Source of the DNA: JBOGJI01 sp050747865
GTDB taxonomy: Bacteria; Acidobacteriota; Thermoanaerobaculia; Multivoradales; JAHEKO01
NCBI GenBank assembly: GCA_050747865.1
Contig: JBOGJI010000119.1
Location: 1 to 12,936, forward strand
Reading direction: 5' to 3'
DNA length: 12,936 nucleotides
The first letter of the stretch is position 1, and each line of letters starts with the position of its first letter. Positions 6,119-12,810 of this stretch are shown here, in pieces. The notes under the pieces are model-generated. The model worked only from the letters and a program-made list of their open reading frames with translations. It did not search any database and had not been told where the DNA came from. A program made the translations under genes and the position numbers.

Positions 6119-6517
6119 GGTCGGAGAGCTCCAGACGGTCGCTTCTCGCTTTCGCGGGGAGAGGAAAGTCCGGACTCCCACGGGCGGCATGCTCGCTAAC
6201 GGCGAGGCGCGGCGACGCGACGGAAAGTGCCACAGAAAACATACCGCCTGCCGGGCGCGAGCCCGGTCGGTAAGGGTGAAAAGGTGCGGTAAGAGCGCAC
6301 CGCTCCACCGGTGACGGTGTGAGGCACGGCAAACCCCATGCGGAGCAAGACCAAATAGGGAGGCGGATCGCGGGCTGCCCGTCCCGCTCGCGGCGCAAGC
6401 CGCGGCCGCTTCCGGGTAGGTCGCTCGAGGTCGCCGGCAACGGCGGCCCCAGATGGATGACCGTCACCCGCCGGGAGACCGGCGGGCACAGAATCCGGCT
6501 TACGGAGCTCTCCGGCC
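6119..6517 (+). ncRNA. rnpB: RNase P RNA, bacterial type A
   Basis: This is the catalytic RNA that removes tRNA 5' leaders. The ends are set by the P1 helix: 6119-6132 pairs with 6504-6517 through 14 pairs, one of them G-U. Universal core segments are GAGGAAAGTCCGG (6161-6173, P4 5' side), ACAGAAA (6232-6238), GGTAAGGGTGAAAAGG (6269-6284), the GGCAAACCCC and GAGCAAGACCAAATAGG segment (about 6328-6361), AGATGGATGACCG (6451-6463), and ACAGAATCCGGCTTA (6488-6502, P4 3' side). The length of about 399 nt suits type A. It sits ten bases after uvrC, and the next CDS starts within two bases of its 3' end, so no terminator fits between them. Confidence 0.97.
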
Positions 6518-6518
6518 C

Positions 6519-7448
6519 TTGATAGAAACGGTTCGCCTGCCGCCGCCGGCCGTGCCCGGCTGCCGCGTCGGCGTCGCCGCGCTCTCCGGCCCCGTCGATC
6601 CGGTCCGCCTGGAGGCCGGGCTGCGGGAGCTCGAGCGGCTCGGCTTCGATCCGGTGCCGGCGCCCAACCTGGCGAGCCGACACGGCCTCTTCGCCGGTCC
6701 CGACGAGGAGCGGCTGGCGGCCTTTCACGAGCTGGCGTCCGACCCGTCGCTGGCCGCCATCGTCTTCGCCCGCGGCGGCCACGGTCTGCTGCGCCTGCTG
6801 CCGCGTTTCGACTGGGAGCTGCTGACGCGCCACCCGCGAGCGTACGTCGGCTACTCCGACCTCACCCCCTTCCTGTTGCAGGTCGTTCAGCGGCTCGGCC
6901 TCGTCGCCTTCCACGGCCCGATGGTGGCCACCGATCTCGCCCGCGGCCTTTCCCCGGATGAGGAGGATTCGTTCCTCGCCGCCCTCGCCGGCCGGCCCCT
7001 CGACCTTCCCGTGCACCCGGTCCCATGGGATCCGGCGACCTTGCCTCCGATCGAGGGAGTGCTGCTCGGCGGCTGTCTCAGCCTCCTGGCGTCGCTTCCC
7101 GGGACGCCCTGGGCTCCCGATCTCACGGGCAGCCTGCTGTTCTGGGAAGAGGTCGCCGAGCCGCTCTACCGCGTAGACCGCATGCTCACCCACCTCGAGC
7201 TCGCCGGCTGGCTGGGCACCCTGGCCGGCATGGTCGTCGGCCGGGTCACGCCGCCGCGGGATCCGGAGGAGGCGGAGAGACTGACGCGGGGCCTCGACGG
7301 GGTGTTGGCCGAGCGCGCGGCCGCGTTCGGCCTGCCCGTCGCCACCGGCCTGCCGGTGGGGCACGAGGCCCCGAACTGGACCGTGCCGCTCGGCGTTCGG
7401 GCGCGGCTCGTCGAAGGCGCCGTGCGGCTCGAGGTCGGGGTGGCGTGA
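6519..7448 (+). CDS. LD-carboxypeptidase, S66 family (muramoyltetrapeptide carboxypeptidase)
   Basis: S66 enzymes remove the terminal D-alanine from murein tetrapeptides during cell-wall recycling; some relatives cleave microcin C-like peptides. With the TTG start at 6519 the product has 309 residues. The Ser-Glu-His triad falls at Ser113 (GYSDLTPF), Glu210 (LLFWEEVAE) and His282 (PVGHEAPN), close to Ser115, Glu217 and His285 of the Pseudomonas enzyme. FARGGHGLLRLLP is the family's RGG box. There is no signal peptide, so it is cytoplasmic. TTG was chosen because it gives the standard N terminus (LPPPAVPGCRVGVAALSGPVDP). The ATG at 6453 lies inside rnpB, and GTG 6552 is an alternative. A GGAG at 6504 within RNase P helix P1 could be its ribosome-binding site. 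The stop overlaps recG by four bases. Confidence 0.87.
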   Translation: MIETVRLPPPAVPGCRVGVAALSGPVDPVRLEAGLRELERLGFDPVPAPNLASRHGLFAGPDEERLAAFHELASDPSLAAIVFARGGHGLLRLLPRFDWELLTRHPRAYVGYSDLTPFLLQVVQRLGLVAFHGPMVATDLARGLSPDEEDSFLAALAGRPLDLPVHPVPWDPATLPPIEGVLLGGCLSLLASLPGTPWAPDLTGSLLFWEEVAEPLYRVDRMLTHLELAGWLGTLAGMVVGRVTPPRDPEEAERLTRGLDGVLAERAAAFGLPVATGLPVGHEAPNWTVPLGVRARLVEGAVRLEVGVA

Positions 7449-9514
7449 GGCTCGACGGTCCGCTGACCCAGCTGCGCGGCGTCGGGCCGGCGCGCGCCGG
7501 TCAGCTCGCAGACGCCGGGTTCCACAGCCTGCGCGACCTGCTCTTCCATCTGCCCACGCGTTATGAAGACCGGCGTCGCGTCTCCCTCATCCGGGAGCTC
7601 GAGGCGCCGGGGGACGTGACCTTGCGCGGTCGCGTGCTGCGGGTCCAGCCGGTACGGGTGCGGCGGCGCAACCTGTCGCTGGTCCGGGGCACGGTGGACG
7701 ACGGCACCGGAACCCTGCCCGCGCTCTGGTTCAACCGCCCCTATCTGACCGACTGGCTGCAGCCCGATCGCGAGTACCTGCTGCACGGAGAGCTGCGCCG
7801 CGGGCGCGGGGGTGCGCTCGAGCTGCTGAATCCGAGCTGCGAGCCGATCGAGCGGGCGGTCCACGCCGCTCGTGTCGTTCCCGTCTACGCGGCGGTCGGC
7901 GGCCTGGGGCCGGCGGCCCTGCGCCGTGTTCTCGGTCTGCTGGTGGCCGGCTCCGAGCTGGAGGCGGAGATCGGCGAGTACCTGCCGCGCGAGATCCTGC
8001 GCCGCTACTCGCTGCCGCCCGTGGGTCGGGCGCTGGCGCAGCTCCACGCGCCGGACGGCGACGCGCCGGTCGAAGACTTGAACGCCTGGCGCAGCCCGGC
8101 GCATCTGCGCCTCATCTACGGCGAGCTGCTGGAGCTGCAGCTCGAGCTGGCGCTGCTGCGCCGGGAAGAGGTCAAGCGCCAGAAGCCCCACCGGTACCGG
8201 ATCGACGACCGCGCGCGGGAGGCCGCCCGACTGGCGCTGCCGTTCAAGCTGACGGCGGCGCAAAAGCGCGTCCTGCGGGAGATCGTGGACGACCTGCGCA
8301 GCCCCTATCCCATGCTGCGGCTGCTGCAGGGAGACGTCGGCTCCGGCAAGACGATCGTCGCCGCCCTGGCCCTGATCGTGGCGATGGAGAGCGGCCTGCA
8401 GGGCGCCTTCATGGCCCCCACCGAGCTGCTGGCGGAACAGCACTTCCGCACCCTGGACGGACTGCTCGGGACACGTTATCGGCTGGCCTTGATGACGCGC
8501 TCGGCCGCCGATCGCGGCGAGGCGGCCGCCGGGCTGGGGAGCGGTGCCGTGCAGCTCGCGGTCGGCACCCACGCGATCATCCAGGAGGGGGTGGAGTTCC
8601 GGCGGCTGGGGCTGGCGGTGGTCGACGAGCAGCACCGCTTCGGCGTCCTGCAGCGCCGCGAGATGCAGAGCAAGGGGCGGCTGCCCGACATGCTGGTGAT
8701 GACCGCGACGCCGATCCCGCGCTCGCTGGCGCTGACCGTCTATGGTGACCTCGAGCTGTCGGTGCTCGACGAGCTGCCGCCCGGCCGCCGGCCGATCGCC
8801 ACCGAGCTGGCGCCGGCGTCGCGGCGCAAGGACGTCTACCGGCGCCTACGCCAGGCGGTCGGCGAGGGGGAGCAGGCCTACGTGGTGTTCCCCCTGATCG
8901 GCGAGAGCGAGAAGGTGCAGGCCGAGTCGATCGAGGCGATGGGGGAGCGGGTGCGCAGCTACCTGGGCAGCCTTCCGTCGGCGGTGTTGCACGGCAGGAT
9001 GGCCGCGGACGAGCGGGACTCGGTGATGGGCGCCTTCGTCGCCGGCGACGTGCGGGTGCTGGTCGCCACCACGGTCATCGAGGTAGGAGTGGACGTGCCG
9101 AACGCCACCTGGATGGTCATCGAGAGCGCCGAGCGCTTCGGCCTCGCCCAGCTTCACCAGCTCCGTGGCCGCGTCGGCCGCGGCAGCCGGGCGAGCTGCT
9201 GCATCGCCATCCACGACCGCCTGGGCGAAAACGCGCGGCGGCGACTGAAGGTGTTCGTCGCCACCACCGACGGCTTCCGCATCGCCGAGGCCGATCTCGA
9301 GATCCGCGGCCCCGGCGAGCTGCTGGGCACCCGCCAGGCCGGCATCCCCGTCTTCCGCGCCGCCAACCTGGTGCGCGACCGCGAGTGGCTGCAACGCGCC
9401 CGCACCGACGCCCGCGAGCTCCTCCAGCGCCTCGACGACCGGGAGCTTGAGCCCCTCCTCGACCGCGTCCGTCCCCGCGCCCGCAGCCGCTACGAGCGCT
9501 TCGCCGGCGGGTGA
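7445..9514 (+). CDS. recG: ATP-dependent DNA helicase RecG
   Basis: RecG is a monomeric double-stranded DNA translocase that remodels stalled forks, D-loops and Holliday junctions. The product has 689 residues, the family norm. The N-terminal wedge domain contains an OB fold (about residues 57-135: VTLRGRVLRVQ, GTVDDGTGTLPALWFN). Superfamily 2 motifs follow: Walker A GDVGSGKT (296-303), DEQHRFG (394-400) and TATPIPRS (420-427). Further on are VATTVIEVGVDVPN and QLRGRVGRG. The TRG-like segment IRGPGELLGTRQAG has Arg-Gly where DPGE-type relatives have Asp-Pro. The GTG at 7445 shares GTGA with the carboxypeptidase stop, so the two are translationally coupled. Neither an ATG nor a better start is nearby. 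The frame is intact. Confidence 0.97.
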   Translation: MRLDGPLTQLRGVGPARAGQLADAGFHSLRDLLFHLPTRYEDRRRVSLIRELEAPGDVTLRGRVLRVQPVRVRRRNLSLVRGTVDDGTGTLPALWFNRPYLTDWLQPDREYLLHGELRRGRGGALELLNPSCEPIERAVHAARVVPVYAAVGGLGPAALRRVLGLLVAGSELEAEIGEYLPREILRRYSLPPVGRALAQLHAPDGDAPVEDLNAWRSPAHLRLIYGELLELQLELALLRREEVKRQKPHRYRIDDRAREAARLALPFKLTAAQKRVLREIVDDLRSPYPMLRLLQGDVGSGKTIVAALALIVAMESGLQGAFMAPTELLAEQHFRTLDGLLGTRYRLALMTRSAADRGEAAAGLGSGAVQLAVGTHAIIQEGVEFRRLGLAVVDEQHRFGVLQRREMQSKGRLPDMLVMTATPIPRSLALTVYGDLELSVLDELPPGRRPIATELAPASRRKDVYRRLRQAVGEGEQAYVVFPLIGESEKVQAESIEAMGERVRSYLGSLPSAVLHGRMAADERDSVMGAFVAGDVRVLVATTVIEVGVDVPNATWMVIESAERFGLAQLHQLRGRVGRGSRASCCIAIHDRLGENARRRLKVFVATTDGFRIAEADLEIRGPGELLGTRQAGIPVFRAANLVRDREWLQRARTDARELLQRLDDRELEPLLDRVRPRARSRYERFAGG

Positions 9515-9549
9515 TGGGTGGAGTCGCCATTCGAGGTGTTGCGTTTCGA

Positions 9550-9561
9550 GGTGCTGGCACC
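9550..9561. repeat. Short palindrome downstream of recG
   Basis: GGTGC-tg-GCACC is a 5-bp inverted repeat, 35 bases after the recG stop and two bases before an IS terminus. It resembles the palindrome at 11516-11526 and the GGTGCC/GGCACC core of some REP-like elements. It is too weak to call a terminator. Confidence 0.35.
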
Positions 9562-9562
9562 A

Positions 9563-9643
9563 CTAGCCCCAAAATAAGCGTGTAGGGAAGCGGGCGTGGC
9601 AAATCGGGCGGCAGTCGGTGGTGTTTGAGTTCCTCAGGGTCGA
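9563..9643 (+). repeat. Insertion-sequence terminus, copy 1
   Basis: These 81 bases align without gaps to 12811-12891, with about 67 of 81 identical by hand count. The outer part is best conserved: CTAGnCCCAAAATAAGCG, then TGTA, then GGCAAATCG. Copy 1 is followed within about 20 bases by a transposase C-terminal remnant, so this is probably one end of an IS whose middle was deleted. No matching inverted end was found downstream to 9971. Confidence 0.65.
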
Positions 9644-9660
9644 AGCGGGCATGGTCGAGG

Positions 9661-9807
9661 GAGTCGGTCAACGGGCAGATCAAGGCGGCTCGTGGATTCC
9701 GGCGCTTCCTTGTCCGGGGCTTCGGTGCCGTCAGTGGGCAGTGGACGCTGGTCTGCACCGCCCACAACATCTTGAAGCTCTACCGAGCCGCCCATGCCAT
9801 TGCTTGA
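9661..9807 (+). pseudogene. C-terminal remnant of an IS1182/IS5-type transposase
   Basis: The frame from 9661 to the TGA at 9807 encodes ESVNGQIKAARGFRRFLVRG, then FGAVSGQWTLVCTAHNILKL and a short tail. This is the last helix region of DDE transposases of the IS1182-like group, including the catalytic Glu position (VE-x-x-x-G-x-x-K in intact relatives). Only about 48 codons remain; the first two catalytic Asp and the N-terminal region are missing. The upstream sequence switches directly to the IS terminal repeat, so this is an internal deletion derivative rather than a simple 5' truncation. Family assignment is by recalled motif. Non-functional. Confidence 0.75.
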
Positions 9808-9971
9808 TTGGCCTTCACCGGACCCTCACCCAGACTGGCCGCCACGCTCTACCCTGACTCCGGCACCAAGCCGTCAACCCACGACCGACGCGCGGTAGCT
9901 ATGCCACAAGACGCCTTCGTCACCGCCACCAGCGACCAGCGACGACACCAGTCGTTATCCGGTACGCGCTC
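9808..9971. other. Intergenic stretch after the transposase remnant, no gene recognised
   Basis: No conserved coding frame, hairpin-plus-T terminator or inverted copy of the IS terminus was found here. It may be the remaining 3' untranslated part of the insertion sequence. Together with 9515-9660 it makes a gap of 457 bases between recG and the VOC gene, of which only the IS remnant is explained. Confidence 0.4.
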
Positions 9972-10454
9972 CTAGCGCTTCGGTTTCGGCACGTGCTGGT
10001 CCACAAGGATCGGGTTGCCGTCCGGGTCGACGAGCACGAAGCTCGCCGGGCCGTCGGTGGTCTCGTCGGCCTCGGTCTGCAATTCGATGCCGCGCCTCTT
10101 CAGGGTGCGCTGGAGGTCGCGCACGTCCTGGAAGTCGTTCAGGGTCTCCTGCTCGTGGGTCCAGCCGGGGTTGAAGGTCATGATGTTCCTCTCGAACATT
10201 CCCTGGAACAGGCCGACGGTAGTAGTGCCGTTCTGGAGGATGATCCAGTTCTGCTCGAGGTTTCCGCTGACCTCCTTGAAGTCGAGCTTCTCGTAGAAGG
10301 CTTTCGAGGCCTTGATGTCCTTCACGGCGAGGCTGACCGAAAAGGTGCCGAGCTGCACGGGTTCGTCCTTCTGGGCTTGCTGGTCTCGGGGAGTAGTCGT
10401 GAGGGTGATGGCGATCAGGCCACAGGCGAGGGCGATCGAGGTGAGGGCGTCCAT
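9972..10454 (-). CDS. VOC (glyoxalase/bleomycin-resistance-like) family protein with hydrophobic N terminus
   Basis: The 160-residue product contains one vicinal-oxygen-chelate domain at about residues 36-154: LGTFSVSLAVKDIKASKAFY, then YEKLDFKEVSG, then GPASFVLVDPDGNPILVDQH. The domain covers many metal-dependent enzymes and binding proteins, so the substrate cannot be assigned. Residues 4-20 form a hydrophobic stretch that could be a signal or anchor. It lacks the usual N-terminal positive charge, and Cys11 is in a poor lipobox, so export is uncertain. The ATG at 10454 has AAGGAG about nine bases upstream, a strong ribosome-binding site. It is divergent from an AraC-family regulator, which probably controls it. 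It lies in the accessory part of the window, next to an IS remnant. Confidence 0.88.
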   Translation of the reverse strand: MDALTSIALACGLIAITLTTTPRDQQAQKDEPVQLGTFSVSLAVKDIKASKAFYEKLDFKEVSGNLEQNWIILQNGTTTVGLFQGMFERNIMTFNPGWTHEQETLNDFQDVRDLQRTLKRRGIELQTEADETTDGPASFVLVDPDGNPILVDQHVPKPKR

Positions 10455-10500
10455 GGTCGGTTCTCCTTCGAAGCGACGCGCCCTTGGGTGGGTGCGTCGG

Positions 10501-10510
10501 GTGCTAGCAT
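10501..10510. promoter_or_regulatory. Palindromic divergent promoter/operator candidate
   Basis: TGCTAGCA (10502-10509) is a perfect 8-bp palindrome in the 88-bp gap between the VOC and AraC genes. It contains a -10-like TAGCAT on the plus strand (10505-10510) and TAGCAC on the minus strand (10506-10501). Both genes could start from it, and the AraC protein could bind here. No -35 was recognised. Confidence 0.3.
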
Positions 10511-10542
10511 GACGCGGCCGGTGAAGCCCGGCTTGTCAGATC

Positions 10543-11466
10543 TTGCGAAGCGACACGAAAACCCTCGAGGAGGTCCCCGCGGACTACGTCAAGCGGGTTA
10601 ACCGGGCCATCGACTACGTCGTCCGGAACCTCGACTGCAACCTGAACCTGCAGGATGTCGCGCGGGCCGCCTGCTTCTCGCCCTTCCACTTCCACCGGGT
10701 GTTCAAGTCCCTGATCGGCGAGACCCTGGGCCAGTTCGTCAAGCGGCAGCGGCTCGAGCGGGCCCTGTGGCTGATGTCCCACGCGCCGGGGCGCTCCCTG
10801 ACCGAGGTGGCCTTGGAGTGCGGCTTCTCCTCCTCCGACTTCTCGCGCAGCTTCAAGCAGCGCTTCGGCGTGCCGCCCAGCGCCTTCAACCTAAGAACCT
10901 TCCGGGACTCGCGACGCAACGAGTTCGAGCGGGCCTTGAGCGGCGCCGATGGGGTCCCGCGCCTCACGCGTCTGTCCCCCGGCGAGAACCCGGACGGATT
11001 CGAAGTCGTGCTGCGGGATCTGCCGCCTCGTACGGTGGCCTACATCCGCGTGCTCAACCCGTACGGGTCCTTCGCCGCCGTGACCGCGGCCTACGAGCGC
11101 CTCATGGCTTGGGCGGAGGCGCGCGGTCTGGCCGACCACCAGTGGCTCGGCTACCAGTGGGAGGACCCCGAGATCGTGGCCCTGGAGGACTGCCGCTACG
11201 ACGTGGCCCTGGAGGTCGACGACGTGCAACCCGAGGGCGCGATCGGACGCTTCGAGTTCCCCGCCATGCGCGTGGCTGAGGTCCCGATCGCCGGTGACAT
11301 CGAACTCGAACAGCGCGCCATCGACTGGCTCTTCGGCACCTGGCTGCCGCGAAGTGGCTTCGTGCCCGATGACCAGCCTGCCTTCGAGGCCTGGATTGGC
11401 CGCCCCTTCGCCCACGGCCTTCAGCACTTCGAGATTGCCTGCCAGCTCCCGGTCAAGCCGGCCTAG
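10543..11466 (+). CDS. AraC family regulator with GyrI-like effector domain
   Basis: The 307-residue product begins with the two helix-turn-helix motifs of the AraC/XylS DNA-binding domain, at about residues 35-58 (LQDVARAACFSPFHFHRVFK) and 85-107 (SLTEVALECGFSSSDFSRSF). A GyrI-like small-molecule-binding domain follows at about 150-305 (VVLRDLPPRTVAYIRV near its start, FEFPAMRVAEVPI in the middle, ending HFEIACQLPV). This N-terminal HTH plus C-terminal effector order is that of Rob-like multidrug or stress regulators. The start is TTG at 10543: an in-frame stop at 10522 limits extension, and no ATG or GTG lies before the first HTH. There is no clear Shine-Dalgarno. It probably regulates the divergent VOC gene and itself (inference). 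Confidence 0.9.
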   Translation: MRSDTKTLEEVPADYVKRVNRAIDYVVRNLDCNLNLQDVARAACFSPFHFHRVFKSLIGETLGQFVKRQRLERALWLMSHAPGRSLTEVALECGFSSSDFSRSFKQRFGVPPSAFNLRTFRDSRRNEFERALSGADGVPRLTRLSPGENPDGFEVVLRDLPPRTVAYIRVLNPYGSFAAVTAAYERLMAWAEARGLADHQWLGYQWEDPEIVALEDCRYDVALEVDDVQPEGAIGRFEFPAMRVAEVPIAGDIELEQRAIDWLFGTWLPRSGFVPDDQPAFEAWIGRPFAHGLQHFEIACQLPVKPA

Positions 11467-11493
11467 AGGAAGCCTTGGGCGGCTCTGAGAGTT

Positions 11494-11526
11494 GGACCCA
11501 GAGGACCCAGAGGGGGTGCCAGGCAC
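11494..11526. repeat. REP-like palindrome with a short tandem repeat
   Basis: Two tandem copies of GGACCCAGA (11494-11511, second offset by nine bases with partial match) lead into GTGCC-a-GGCAC (11516-11526). The element sits in the 100-bp gap between the convergent AraC and SGNH genes. Such GGTGCC/GGCACC palindromes occur as interspersed repeats in some bacteria. A further weak hairpin, GACCC/GGGTC at about 11545-11559, could aid termination. Confidence 0.4.
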
Positions 11527-11566
11527 ATTTGGTGGCGCATCGTTGACCCTCACGGGGTCCGACTCT

Positions 11567-12637
11567 TTACTCCGGCGCAATTTCGAGGAAGCGGGCTATG
11601 CGCTCGGCCGCGATCGCGTGAGCGAACTCGTTGGGGTGATGGTCCACGGCATGGACCCAGAGCTCCGGAGCTCGATGGCTCCGGTAGGCATCCAGCAGGT
11701 CCAGGACTTCGATACCGGCGTCCGCGAAGGCCTTGCGAACCGCCGCGTGCTCGCGCTCGAGCGGGTAGCCATCGTTCAGCTTGTAGAGGAGCGGAAAGAT
11801 CACGGCGACGATGTCGAATCCGTCGTGATCCGCCATCTCGCGCAGCCTGGAGATCCGGCTCTTGGCCTCTTTCCACCGTTGACTGGAGAAGCTCTGGCGC
11901 AGGTCATGGAGATAGGCACTCGTCTGGCGCGCGACGGTGCGCCGTCGCTCGAGGATCCTACACAATGCCGAGAGCCTGGCGATTCCAGAGGGTTCGGCAG
12001 ACGTCTCGGTCAAGCGCGCGTGGTGTGAAACGGTTTCGCCGAAGGGCATCGCATCGTTCATGAAGAAGGCGACGACCACCACGTCGGGGTCCAATTGTCG
12101 GCCGTAGAGGAAGAGATAGAGGGCCTCGTGATCGAGATCGTATCCCTGGACGCCCGCGTTGATCACCTGCGTCTCCGGTCCGGCGAGCCTACCCAGGCGT
12201 TCCGGCCACGTGTCTTCCTCTCTCGCGCCTTCGCCGAACGTGAAGGAGTCCCCGAGACAGAGGATGCGCCGGACGCCGGATGGTTTCTCGACCGAGATGT
12301 CCTCGCCGCGGAACCCGAGGTTGTTGATGCGGTAGTGCACGCGACCGCTTGCACAGAAGTACCCCCTGGGGTCGCGGGCGACGTCATAGACGTGAGAGAA
12401 CGAGGCGCCCGGCCTGTACACGTAGAGCCCTCGGGGTGTCTGCCGGAAGGGCGAGGACCCTGCCGGCTCCGTGATCCGCGGCGAGGGCGGCTCGGGGACG
12501 AGGGCACGGACCGCGATTTCGCCGACGATCAGCGCGAGCGCCACGCCGCCGAGGACGAGAAATACGTGCCCTCGCCATGCAGTGATAAGGGCGCTCCACC
12601 GAGATGCCTTCGGCATTCCGTTCTGCGGCGACGGCAT
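11567..12637 (-). CDS. Membrane-anchored SGNH/GDSL hydrolase-like protein
   Basis: The 356-residue product has one N-terminal transmembrane helix (about 24-46, VFLVLGGVALALIVGEIAV) with basic residues before it, so the catalytic part should face the periplasm. SGNH blocks are GDSFTFGEG at 129-137 (nucleophile Ser131), the Gly block VINAGVQGYD at 158-167, FFMNDA at 191-196 (Asn194), and DHHPNEFAH at 332-340 (Asp332 with His334). Relatives hydrolyse esters, often acyl groups on cell-surface polysaccharide, but the substrate here is unknown. The ATG at 12637 is used; an in-frame ATG at 12616 is a possible alternative. Neither has a good Shine-Dalgarno, but a perfect -35 TTGACA lies at 12675-12670. 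It converges with the AraC gene. Confidence 0.87.
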   Translation of the reverse strand: MPSPQNGMPKASRWSALITAWRGHVFLVLGGVALALIVGEIAVRALVPEPPSPRITEPAGSSPFRQTPRGLYVYRPGASFSHVYDVARDPRGYFCASGRVHYRINNLGFRGEDISVEKPSGVRRILCLGDSFTFGEGAREEDTWPERLGRLAGPETQVINAGVQGYDLDHEALYLFLYGRQLDPDVVVVAFFMNDAMPFGETVSHHARLTETSAEPSGIARLSALCRILERRRTVARQTSAYLHDLRQSFSSQRWKEAKSRISRLREMADHDGFDIVAVIFPLLYKLNDGYPLEREHAAVRKAFADAGIEVLDLLDAYRSHRAPELWVHAVDHHPNEFAHAIAAERIARFLEIAPE

Positions 12638-12646
12638 GGGCGCGCC

Positions 12647-12675
12647 AGTTTCGCGGAGGAAACTGTAGATGTCAA
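12647..12675 (-). promoter_or_regulatory. Promoter candidate for the SGNH hydrolase
   Basis: TTGACA (12675-12670, minus strand) is followed after 17 bases by GAAACT (12652-12647), a poor -10. Transcription would start near 12640, almost at the ATG at 12637, or give a ~24-base leader to the ATG at 12616. Confidence 0.4.
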
Positions 12676-12810
12676 CTGTAGCGCCTCTGACCGGGCGCGA
12701 ACCCGAGGCAGTAACCGCTTAAAGAACGCACCGCCCATGTATGTAGACTGCCACCCTGGACGCATCTTCTCACGGATCTCCCTGCTGAGATCTCACTGGG
12801 ATCTGGTGTG

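Noticed and set aside
4334..6190. Long open frame (618 codons) on the minus strand opposite uvrC
   Set aside because: It mirrors a well-supported gene in GC-rich DNA, its translation is Leu/Ala/Gly/Gln-rich with no recognisable motif, and it runs into rnpB.
6453..6518. ATG at 6453 as the start of the LD-carboxypeptidase
   Set aside because: It lies inside the conserved AGATGGATGA segment of RNase P RNA; the extra 22 residues have no family counterpart, and triad numbering fits the TTG at 6519.
7166..8635. Minus-strand open frame opposite the recG/carboxypeptidase region
   Set aside because: It spans two intact plus-strand genes with canonical motifs, and its low-complexity Gln/Arg/Ala composition fits a shadow frame.
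12684..12715. Possible tRNA or attachment site (cgggcgcgaacccgaggc resembles a T arm)
   Set aside because: No acceptor stem, anticodon arm or D arm could be formed around it; only a local imperfect hairpin is present.
12770..12808. Terminator from GATCTC/GAGATC hairpin
   Set aside because: The stem is only six base pairs and neither strand has a following T run.
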